Shown here: piece by piece, positions 37,532 through 49,600 of the stretch
How the letters are laid out: each line of letters starts with the position of its first letter
Position numbering within the stretch: the first letter of the stretch is position 1
DNA from: Chamaecyparis obtusa
Lineage: Eukaryota > Streptophyta > Pinopsida > Cupressales > Cupressaceae
DNA: 64,000 nucleotides
NCBI GenBank assembly: GCA_027943335.1
Contig: BSBK01007029.1
Location: 1,695,001 to 1,759,000 of the forward strand
Direction: 5' to 3'
The notes under the pieces: model-generated
Told to the model about the DNA's origin: nothing
Seen by the model: the letters and a program-made list of their open reading frames with translations, nothing else
The model's database searches: none
Program-made: the position numbers and the translations under genes

Positions 37532-37624
37532 TTATCCAGAGAAACTTCTGATTATTGGTATTTTCCGACGACCAGTAACTGCTTCCTTCAACCGAGCCAC
37601 TTGATGCATCATCTGACTTACTTT
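37532..37624 (-). other. ATI terminal coding exon
   Basis: Thirty codons plus stop, starting KVSQMMHQVARLKEAV and ending IIRSFSG. It is preceded by a strong pyrimidine tract and CAG. Position and pattern match the C-terminal tail of ATI proteins (helix with RLK, then a short basic end with R-S). Confidence 0.82.
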
Positions 37625-40600
37625 CTGCCAGGAAGTCAGAAAAGGAATCAATGTTACTTTCTGCCTTATAATATTGATATAACTAAATAGCATATCAGAC
37701 CTTTTACACATGTACCACCCCACGCTACATTAGAATAGTTTCCCCAAAACCCCGGGACAGATACCGATTCTCAGAAAACAAGTTTGGTGCCACAACATAA
37801 CACATGACATGTACATTCAAGACAAAAATGAGTAGACTTGCCCTATCCTTTACATAGTTACAATATTACCAGATCATATATCTACCTAGACCCACTTTTG
37901 TCCCATCTTTCAATCCCTATCAACCCAATTTGATAATTTACAAACATTAATTTCCTAATCTGTTTCCTTTCTCATTCTTTCTATCCTAATCTTCTGGAAT
38001 TACCATGTCAGTCAACCAATTAAGATCAAATAAAATAAAATACCAGATGAGCCTGATGCAGGTTGTGCATAGAATGAAAGTTTCTGCTCAAGTATTTATT
38101 ATAAATCAATCACAATGATTGTTGAAATTCACAAAATAAATTTGGCTTTAATTTTCAAGTATTTATAATAAATCAATCACAATGATTGTTGGAATTCACA
38201 AAATCAATTTAGCTTCAAGATAAGGAAAAAACCAATACATTGATACAATCAATCTCGCCAAATATCAACTCATATTGAAAAAATTTTATGGCCCCCAATA
38301 CTCGAAGGATGAATATGGGAAATAATTCAACAAAATCCCTTAGTCCATAAATAGCTAAACCTTTAAGGGAATCAATCTTTGCTCCTGTAAATTCCATCAG
38401 CTTGACAAACAAGCTAACTGTGGTGGCACGTTTTTAAAAAGCAGCAGAAAGATTGGAATTGTATACAAAAATCCGTAGTGCAATTCATCATTACTTCAAA
38501 ATATCATCATATAAGATGATACACCAAATCATGCAATCCAGAAAGCCAATCTGAAGATTTTTCTCTAGGCAATGGAATTTAGAGGAATCTAAAACCAATA
38601 TGGCAATTCTACTTTCATAGATATGAATAGTTGATATAGTTGCTGTTTCCGGCTGCTGGCTGAGTGACTTTCGTGGGGTGATCTCATATCCCCCAGCTTT
38701 TTTTTGTGAAGATGTACTTTATATTAAACTTTAATAGAAAGGGCACTATTCATCAAAAAAAAAATGCATTCTACTTTTATGAGAGCTCTTAAAAGACTCT
38801 AAGCAATGAAAAGAGCATATTGCAAAACCAATTTTGCAATTCTACTTTCACAGATATCTGATTAAGCTGTATTTTATTTTCCTTTGTTTAAACAATGTAC
38901 CATCCCTTTGTGAAAGCTCCTAAAATCTAAGCAAGTTAGAAATCATCGAGTCACTGAAGGAAGTCTTAACAGATGACATTGATAATTAAAATCAAACCAT
39001 TCAAACTCTCAAGAAAAATATATTCAAATATAAGTTTATATATATCAAAGTAATGTTAGCTTGAAAAGTACAAGGATGTGTTTGATGTGTGTGACTGTGT
39101 CAGAAAACTGGAAAATTATAGAAATTTTTAAAAATAAATTCAGTGAACAGACTGGCAGCAGTATCTAAAACATTAATTCCCTGTTCAATTATGAATCAAA
39201 ACAAGAGTAAATTAATGATTATAGCATGTGCTTCTTAGCAGATACAATCTTTTGCATACTTACTGATGTGTGTTGTATATATGTATGTTACTTTCCTATT
39301 TTCACATCCATGCATACAAGTTGCATCATTTATGCTATATTCGGAAAAATAATAGCTCATCCTCGCTGGCCCAATGATAGAAGATAGCATTTGCTTAGAA
39401 TGGATTGGAGGGTGTCATTCTGTATCTGTTGTTCCTATCTTATATTAACATGATGACTATTTGTACAATATCCACCAATTCTCAGTTTGTTCAATGTTTT
39501 CAAGGGATGTGTTATAAAATAAGTTTCCTACCACAGAGCAAAGGTAGGTACATCCAGGAAAGGTAAAAGGACCACCTTGTCCTCATTTCAGTGTACCCAT
39601 TACAGGGACAGACCATCCCCATTTAGGCTATTTCGAAACAAATGTGCATACCTATACGGTCATTCCACTATGATAAAAATTCCTTGTTCACAGGGGCATG
39701 CAAGCAATAAATGCTTCAGAGGAAATTATTCCCACACCATAGAAAGCTTTCAACGGAAACACAGATATGAAAACCTGCAACCTATGAACATGAACCACCA
39801 CCAGTGAAGGAAGAATGGCACTCACATATTATAACTCAAGAGATGTCACAACAATTTGCTACACGTATTCCACACCTATTTTACTGCGCACCCAGTAGAA
39901 GACAATAATGAAAATTATTCTTTTTGAATTCTTCTATTTAACAGATAAAGAAAATGATTCATAGAATAAGATAAACAAACAGAAATAACATAGCAACACT
40001 GAAATAGTTGAATAACTTTTTTAATAAATGACAATTAAAAATCTTAACAGGCAAATCATTGGCCACTATGAAAATGCATCTCTAAAGATGACTAATAAGA
40101 TGCCAAACTAACTTGACTATATTTAAGTTAGACTTTATAGCTGACTCAAAAACTTCATTAAAGCTGATATGAATGCCCACAAAAACCAGAATCTTGCATC
40201 GTGTATCCTCAATAAGTCTAATCTGTCTTTAATATGCCTGAGTTGTGTCTCAATCATAATTAATTATAAAGGGGGTTTGGATTGCATTTGGTAAGTGTGC
40301 CATACGGTGGGAAGGAGACAACAAATGGTGTTGGTTATGACAGGAGGTTGACACAGTAGCATATTGTATGCTCGTCATTATACCATAACATTGTAATGTT
40401 AAAAGTTAGGGAGTTGAGTATTTATCTTCTTATGCTAATGAGTCCATGACGAAAAAATATATCATGGCTTCGGTTCTGTTTATTACTTTGTGTATGCTGT
40501 TCCATTGCATTAAAATCTGAGTAGATAAAAGACTCCATCCGTTTATAAAATACTCTTGATTAACATATCCTGAGCTAAATAATCTTACAAGTGCTATCAG

Positions 40601-43600
40601 AGCCATCATAGTTACATATATAAAGCACAAAAGAGATGACTATGAGATAAAATATGGGAAAGGGAAGCTTTGTATCTACTGAAAAGAGCAAAAAGAAGAC
40701 AAGATGGAGGATTAATCGTGCAGCTACTTTCACAAAAAAAAACTTCAGCAGTATGAGAAATGATACACCCAATGGGATTTCATATGTTATTTCTATCCCA
40801 AAAGAGACACCGGTGATAGCTATTAACTTTGGCATTATAAAAGGAAACCATACTACCAAACTGAAGACAGTACATGCATGTCAATAGATCCCTTATGAAT
40901 AGCTTATTTTTGAGATGTGCTCCTACAGAAGTAATGCAATAGTGCCTCCAGAAGATAGAATAAGTAATTATGATATTAAATAATTCAACAACAAATAGTG
41001 TCACACTCCATTTTAGATTGCCAGTGCTCTTATATGCATTTCAAGGATATCCTTCCAAAAATGCACCTCTGAATGTTTTCATCAAATCCACCTCTTTATG
41101 GGTCAGAGATTTGGGGTCCCAAATTAGGGTATCTGGATTAGGCATGTATTGATAAGGGTATGATCATAATGATTCAGTTTATGATTTCATTTCAAATGAA
41201 CAGTTCCATAGTGCATTTTTATACCAAGCTTGTTGCCTATCCCTTCATCTGGAGAACATATCCAGGCCCACTGTCTAAATTCACAGACTTACATCTCTAA
41301 GTGACTCAACCTCAGGTTGTAGACCCAATTTGGAATTTTGTTTATCAAAAAAGAGTTGCCTTCTTGGGTCTCACATGTGTTAGTGATATTGGTAATTTAA
41401 CATTGTGAAGTTAATTGGCTAATTTCAGTGTAGCAGCATCTTTATTCATTTGCTTCCCCCATTTCAATACTCAACACAAATGAATGTAGAAGGTTGCTGT
41501 AATAACAAGTATATTCCATGTTGCAAAGCTTGATGATTGTATTGAAGGAAAAACTGGATCCAGCGGATTAAGTTTTTATCATCCAGAAAATATCTCCTAG
41601 TTAAAAATTCAAAATGTCAAACTACTAAATGATTTCATCAAAAAGTTCATAGAGCAGGGATCATCAAAAATAAGTCAAAGATCATTGTAAATATTGAAAG
41701 ACCATTGATGGCTATGCAAAATTGAACGAAGCAAAACCATGCATCAAAATTCAAAACAATTTACAACCCAAATCAATTACCAAATGCAAATAGTAATCTC
41801 TTGAAAAAAGAGAAAAATAAGAGAAAACTATAAATCAAAATCCCCAATTGGATAGACCTTTTAGATCATGGAATGCATTAGGAAGTCACTTGTATCTTAG
41901 ACTTACCACCAAGATCACTGCCTCAGGGGCACTGCAAATACCAAGTCTTAACAAGGAACTGAAAGACAAGACTATTGGTGTGCCATGTCAAAGAGGAAAT
42001 TTGCATTAATACCTTTAAGATGCTATATATCTACTGGAAAACTTGAAAATAATTATTGTTTACTCCGTACGGTGAATGCTTTAACTTCAGAGTAAACAAA
42101 AATATAACAATGAACATATTCAATACAGTAATTCAGGAACAACAGATCAATATGGAAGAATGATATAACTTTATTATCAACATGTGATACGTACAACCAT
42201 AGACTCACCTGATTCCCAATACAAGCCAAAAATATATAGCACTTGGCAGTTGGTTAAGAAAGCCAACCGCTGGCAACTAAAAACTACAATCCATTACATT
42301 GCCATTTATTAAACAAAACATTATGTATTCTTATCGGCAAAACTGCCGCCAACATCAGCCGCCCAAAAGAGAAGCCATTAGCCTAGGTGCACTGAAAAGT
42401 TGCTGGTGAAGGAGCCGTAGATCCCACTCTACTACCTTCTACCTCTCGCGTGCTACTCTCATCATCTGCACAACCTCCAAGTCCTTGGTACTTTCAAGCT
42501 CTCTTGACACTGTTGTCAAATGATCCTCCATCTCTTCAAGTTGTACCTCCTTCCCTGCTTTGACTGCCCTCTCCAACTCCAACTGCTCCTCCAAGGCCAC
42601 TCTCCACTCCCTCTTGATGGTGGTTAGTCTTTGTTGTTGCACCAACTCCTCCCAAGTAGTTGTCATTTGCTCTATTGTAGCCACTCTCCCTGCCTCATTC
42701 TCACCAACCAAGTGGGTTGCCTTCTGCAACATTAAAAATGTTTCCTGAAACATGCTCTCCATACTGTGTAGGATGTCTATCATACCACCATGCCCCTTCT
42801 ATGAGTGTGGCCTACAACATGCCTCCATCGTCTCAAGTGTCTCCATGGCCAGCCACTTGTGGGTTGTAAAGTGTTGGGCAAACTCTTACTCACAACCACT
42901 CCTCATGAAGACAGGGAGCCTCTCCACCTTTGCTAAGGCAAATCCAATATCCACATGTCTGGCAAGAACAGCCACCCCTTGTACGACAACAACCACGCCC
43001 TCCAACTCTTCCAAGTATCTCTATATGGATTTGAGAGCATCCTATGCATTGAGTTTTGAGACCCGAATGTTGTCATCATGTACATCTCTCCTGCTTGGCT
43101 CATCCATTAGCATCTCTAGATGCAAGGAGGCATCTCCTTGATGTGCACTCTTCTCCTCAATCTCAATCACCTCACCGATTGCAGTGGTATCACCTCCCTC
43201 CTGACAAGCCTCGCCTCCTCTCTAAGGGGCTTTGCTAGTACAAATCCATGTTGTGTCTACTTCCTCCTAGAAGTGGGTGCCCACCAATAGGTTGGGTGAA
43301 GGTGGTGGAGTCTCGACAATACCCATATCAAACATGTCTAGACAATTGTCAAGTCTCATATCTCCATCATCTGTCGCCACCATTCCCTCGACACTCTCAA
43401 GGGTAGGTGCATGTTTCATAATCTAACCACACGAACAACTAGAATTCCCCCCCCCCCCCACACCCCTATAATTCCCGGGTGGGAGGGACTATAGCTCCCA
43501 CCCACCCTTAAAATAGTTGAGGCCAAGGGGGGAGAGACTATTAGTTGGTTGGTTGGGTATCAATCTCGATCTTGATCAAGTAGATTTGGGGCTAGAACAC

Positions 43601-46600
43601 TCTCAAGTTTGGCACCCCACGTGGCAAGTGTGGCTCTCTCAGTCGTAGGTGTCATACCTTTGACCACAAGTGTGGTACCCTCAGTTGTAAGTGTACAGAC
43701 TACTACAAACACAACGATTGGGGTTTCCTCTAAAGCTCCCTGTGATGTGGGGATGCATAGTGTGTTGGGTGCCAACACATGCGCTGAAGGGGGCAACTCT
43801 CATACTTTGTGTGGTGTCACTACGTGTCATAGGAGACAACCGTGGTGGTGCAAACACACTCTCATTGTTGTAGCTCTCCTCGCTCCCCTCTCAACCACTG
43901 CAACCCATGTTGGTGGTGGCACAGTCCCCTTGGCTACCGTCACCTACACAGCTACCTCAATAGCAACAAGCTCCTCCCCTTCACCTTCTGCAACATATGC
44001 CTCTTCAACTTCTTCCCTGCCACCCTACTCTTTGCGGTGTACCATCCTAAACTCACCCCCGCTCTTACTGTCAAAAGATGACACCTCCACCATCTCTTCC
44101 TCAGGGTTGTCCTCTATGCTCAACTTGTACTATCTTGCCTTCTCTTCTTTTGAAACGACTAGTTGTGCTCCCCTTCAGCCATAAGCATGTCTAGTAGAAC
44201 ATAGCCAGTTTGTTGGGGTCAACTCAACTAGTAGGTGTGAACCCTCCCCACTGATCAGCTAGTACTTGGGTTTTCAGCACCTCAAGAAAAAGAGCTATGG
44301 CAGGGTGGCACATGTAAAAATTCTTATGTTTAAGAGTTAGAAAGTCTCGAATGCATTCCAATAATAGGTCCCCACAATTATAAATCTTTCCCATCATGAT
44401 GTCATTCATGCACTTTAGCATCCATACAACTATATTTGACGCCTTGCTGGCTCTTGTGAGTCAACTCTTTACCAAGCCAATAATGAACCTCCATTTTGGT
44501 GTTGCAATGAAAAAAAATTTCACCCCTCAACTGTTGCTACTACTCCACAGACTCACATTGTTCGGCAAGAGGTTGCTTCAGCATACCAATCTAAGCAAAC
44601 ATGTCTTTCTCCTTGGTGGGCATCTTGGTCGAGGACTTCACAACTTGGGCAACCCTAGATGGGATATCAAAACTGTATTTCCTTGGAACTGCACGATGGA
44701 CTTGTGTGAATGTGAATCATTCTGCCACCATAGACCACAGTACCAACTCAAAATCTCATATGTTGAGAACACACATCAAAAAGGCTTTGTCGACCTTTGC
44801 CTTCCTAAGCGAGGCTTTCACTGGGTGGTCATTTGCAGTGCTATCCCATCATGTGCATCAATTGCTACCATGATACTCTCAAATGTTAGGGTGTCCACTA
44901 TTTCCCTCTCATCCTTTTGCACTTGCAACCTTATTTTCTTCTTTCCATTGTTGCTTGTTGCCATGGTTGCATGATGTGACATCTTTCCTGTCTTTTCCAT
45001 TTTTTGTCCTTTGTTGAATAACTGCCTCCACTAGGGTTCCCATAACTAACTTTAACCATTTCTTTTTGTAGGGAGCTCTCGTGATATGTGCTTGCTTGAT
45101 CTCTTCCTTCAGCTGCATGGATGTCACATCTTGTTGTACCAATTTCACCTCCACTCGTACTAGTTTCACCTTTAGTCGTACGACCCACCTCTAGCTCTTC
45201 ATACTTCTCTACAAATGTTGTATGGTCTACAATTTCTAGTGTTATGACATACTATTTCAAACTTCAATTCATGCGTCCACCCATACAAATCCCTACGTAC
45301 AGCTTCCTCTATTGTACTCTTCGCCCTTATGGACCCTCCACATACGACCAATTTATTTGTCTTCCATACAGCTCCCTCGCCTAGTGCGTACGGTTGTACC
45401 ACCATTACATACAGTTATACATGCAACCAAGTATGCACCACCAACAAACCTGTACTACTTAGCTCTCGCATACAACTCAATTCCTTCGAACTCATCAACC
45501 TTCGCACTTGTACAACACTCTACCTACGCACCCACACAACTCCCTTTACACCCACCCATACGACTTCCTTGTCAATTTCAGCCTTCATACGGATATGATA
45601 TGATGGTCTATTCTGTACCGTACAACTTCTTAGCGTACAAGTTCCTTTGTGATGCATGGCGTATGGTGTATGACCCAACTTCCCTCGGTCTCCTTTTGTC
45701 ATACAATTGATTCCTTCCCTCTAGTTCCTTTCATCTTTGTAAGATGTACAGACTACCGTACAAACGAATGGATTCATGCACTCCATAGGCCTATTTTTCA
45801 TAGGGGTACTCTTCTCCGTATGGTTGGCTGAGGAAATCTTCTTCGTACAATGGCATGTCATACAGTTCTTTACCCTTCAAACTTTATTGATGCCTCGTGC
45901 ATTCCTTTTGTGCTACGCTTTTCACCTTTGTTTCCACTTGTGTTGCTTTTGATAAACATAATTGCCTCCTAATTATTTTATATGTGCCTCTTTGTTGTTT
46001 TAGGGTAAGTCTTTGATAAAACATTTGGATTTTATGAGAAAATTTTATTTTATTTTTGTATTGCACTCCTTTTTATTTTTTCCAACACACTTTATTTCTT
46101 TTTCTTTTTCCTTCAAGTGCATATTTTTCATCCCCTTTATAATGTTCTCTAACTTCAATTTTTTCATAAGCAATATGCACTTCCATATTTTTCCCAACTT
46201 TATTTTTTTCATTTTTAATTTTCTCACTCTTATTACTCCAAAATATTTTTTTCTTTTGAAAATTTTCAATTTTTCTAGTTTTTAAAAATTTGCACTTACC
46301 TCATCTAGCACTTCGCTTTTTCTCTTCTTGTTTGGTCCTTCATCCTCCAGTTTACCTTCTTTATGTTTGGTTCCTCATACTTTATCATTTTGTCTCTTTC
46401 GAACAGACGGGCAAGTGTATTATCTACCCTCACCACTCCCTCCTTGTATTCTTCATATTCCTGGGGCAAAGTTACGCTTGTTAAATATTGTAGCTGTGAT
46501 AGAGATCTTTATCTCTGATTTTGTTATATGTTGAAACACACTTTATTTCTTTTTCCTTCAAGTGCATATTTTTCATCCCCTTTATAATGTTCTCTAACTT

Positions 46601-49600
46601 CAATTTTTTCATAAGCAATATGCACTTCCATATTTTTCCTAACTTTATTTTTTTCATTTTTAATTTTCTCACTCTTATTACTCCAAAAAAAAAAAATCTT
46701 TTGAAAATTTTCAATTTTTCTAGTTTTTAAAAATTTGCACTTACCTCATCTGGCACTTCGCTTTTTCTCTTCTTGTTTGGTCCTTCATCCTCTAGTTTAC
46801 CTTCTTTATGTTTGGTTCCTCGTACTTTATCATTTTGTCTCTTTCAAACAGATGGGCAAGTGTATCATCTACCCTCACCACTCCCACCTTGTATTCTTCA
46901 TATTCCTGAGGGAAAGTTACGCTTGTTGAAGATTGTAGCTGTGATAGAGATCTTTATCTCTGATTTTGCTATATGTTGAAATTGGGACAATACCTTTGTA
47001 TTGCGTCAACAGCTAGAGAAGATATTTATGATGATATTTCTGTCATTTTAAGTGAGCACAATGTGGCATTCAATGTGTGCTAGGTGTCACACTCTAAATA
47101 TTTGACATTTTATTATATATAGAGACATGGGACATGTGAAGAGTCATGTGTTTGGAAATATGAAGAGATTTGTTTTTGGAAATTGAAGAGACCTTTGGTT
47201 GTGATATGAAGAGTTTCTCAATTCTGTGTGTGTGTGTGTGTGTGATGGATTTGTGTGTGTATTGCATTGTATTCAGTTGAAAGTATTGTACTCGAACCTC
47301 TATTATTTGATTAAAAGAGATATTTTTGGTGTGGCTGGATTTTTCCCCTCAAGTTGGAGGGTTTTCCCAAGATAAAAAGTTGTGTCCTTATGTGTCTTGT
47401 TGTTCTTCATTTTGTTTATTGTTGTTTATCTTTATTTTCTGGGCATAACTTTAACATGGTATCAGATCGGGTTAGATAACAGCAATAAGGGAGTTTCTCT
47501 TGTTCTCTAGTTTGTGTATTTATTGTAGATTGCATAAGTATTTTGTAGGAAATCTTTAAGTGTTGAAATCTAGTGTAGCTGCGAGAAAGATCTTATCATT
47601 TATCTCTGATTAGTAACTTAAAGGTCAGAACCCTATGGGAATTCTCCCCCGGTAAGGTAAGTGTCTGCATTTTCTGGTTCCTCTTGTATCTACTGTTCAT
47701 TGGCTCCATTTTTGTTGCTCCTGCTGTGCTTGAAGAGATTATTATCTTTTGAAGTTTATATCCTCATGTTCAGCATTGGTTATGAAGACTTGTTTATGCT
47801 CCTATTGATGTTCGAAGTTATTATGTTAAAGAGTCGTATCTAAAGTTGATTCCATCTATGTCTTGTGCCATTCGACTCTATTCTATTCTGAGTTTGCTCC
47901 TCGTAGAAGTTGAGATGATTTTCATATTCTAAGCTTACGTGGACTCCTAGTCTCTCCTTATGATGCGGTGGCTCTTCCAGCTATCGGTTCTTTTATTATA
48001 TATTTTATTTGCTAGTTCATATTTGAAAAGTTGTCCTTTAAGCTTCAAGGGAGACCATTCTTTTGCATCGGCATGTTATATGTAATGTTTCGAGTCTTCA
48101 TCCGGCTCTTCACATATTATCAATTCAACTCTACATATTATTCTCTTCTCTTGGCGTAAGGAATAAATTTGTTCGACGCTCCTTTCTGATTATAGAGACT
48201 GCCGTCTGAGTATTCCAGTGCTTCCAATATTGAGTTTATATTTGCAGGAGCATTGATTACCATCGGATAAGAAGTTCTGTCTATTGAAGTTCTAGGTTAT
48301 ATTGGAATCCACCTGATTTGAGTAATGCTTGATTTTTCAGTTGTATCCTGTGGGGTTAAAATGAACTAGTCTGGGTTTTGGAATTTAGTGAAATGTGCTT
48401 GATTTGGGCATAGTTGATTGTGAGCTAAGTAATACAGATCGCATTACTTTTTGTATTATGCTGGATTTAGTTTCCTTTTCATGGATTGCGTTGATTTGGG
48501 TAATGGTGGAGTATGAGTCGCATGCAGCTATTTTATGTTTTTGTAAGCAGAGAGTCAGATCTGTGGTCATCGTGATTTCTTGGCATCATCCTTGCTGGCA
48601 GTGTACGCATTGTTTCTGTTGCTGTGTTTGTCCTTTCTTGGGTCGGGTTATTTCTTTCACAAGTCATAAATGTTCAAAAGGAACGGCTATCGATTGATCT
48701 TCCATTCCCTCTTCATTGCTAGTATATTGCTGTGAACGAAGACTTTAGTGGTGCCGATATTGTTCTATTCTTTGCAGGCTTGTTTAGCAAATTATGCTGA
48801 GACAGTTTGGTGTTTGTTGCTGTCCTGTGTGTAATCGTATTCTTCCATATTTCTGAGTCTCATAATTGTTATTAAAGTTAAGTGGGGAGCATTAAACCGT
48901 AGCATGTATACAGCATCTTTGATGATGCATGTTTTGATGAAGAATGATATTCTATGTTCTTTTCTGGGCTCTTGAAAGATTTTAACAGTATTATAATAAT
49001 GGTTGCAGATAAATTTTATTGTGCTCTGTGTGTGAGCAGTGCTTTGAGATTTTTGGTAGTAAGATTTATAAAGATAATGCCATGAGTATTGCATTGGCTG
49101 TAGAGGCAAAAGATAGAATCTCTTATGTGTGTATATCTGTGTGCATACTGAGATTAGATTACAAAGAGATAAGTATTTTATGATTATATCTTTAAATATT
49201 GATCATGAATTTTTTGTTATATCACTGGGAATAGTGTATGTTTTTAGCATTGATCTCTATATTCCTCTTCATGATAGATTGATTTTATGAATTATTATTA
49301 ATGTCTCTTGGTTGCAAGATGAATCAAGAAGCAATGGAATGATGAGAGATTATATGCCAAGTCATGCAGACTATAGAAATAAACATGGGGACGCTGCTTG
49401 CAGTCATGGGACTGAATTGATGATACATATCTTCATTAAAGAGGAAGATCATATACTGGTTATGCAAACTAAGTTTTCTGGATTCGATTGTGTAAGTATT
49501 TTTAGCATCAACGTTTCGGATCACACTCTGTGATCCATCATCAGGAAAGAGAAAGTGCAAGGATTAAGAGTAAAAATGCACTTTAATCCTTGCACTTTCT

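Noticed and set aside
40575..41160. Cluster of short frames on both strands in the ATI intron
   Set aside because: No recognisable domain, no splice signals in frame, and AT-driven composition.
43609..45710. Long plus-strand frames (for example 43609-44184, 44396-44974, 45312-45710)
   Set aside because: They oppose the minus-strand coding-like frames, have odd Thr/Ser/His-rich composition and show no domain. They look like shadows.
46013..46730. Phe-rich plus-strand frames and Lys-rich minus-strand frames, each present twice
   Set aside because: They are translations of a T-rich low-complexity stretch that was tandemly duplicated.
48385..49109. Small frames in the interior of the 46924 element as gag or pol
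   Set aside because: No capsid, zinc-knuckle, protease, RT or integrase motif can be seen.
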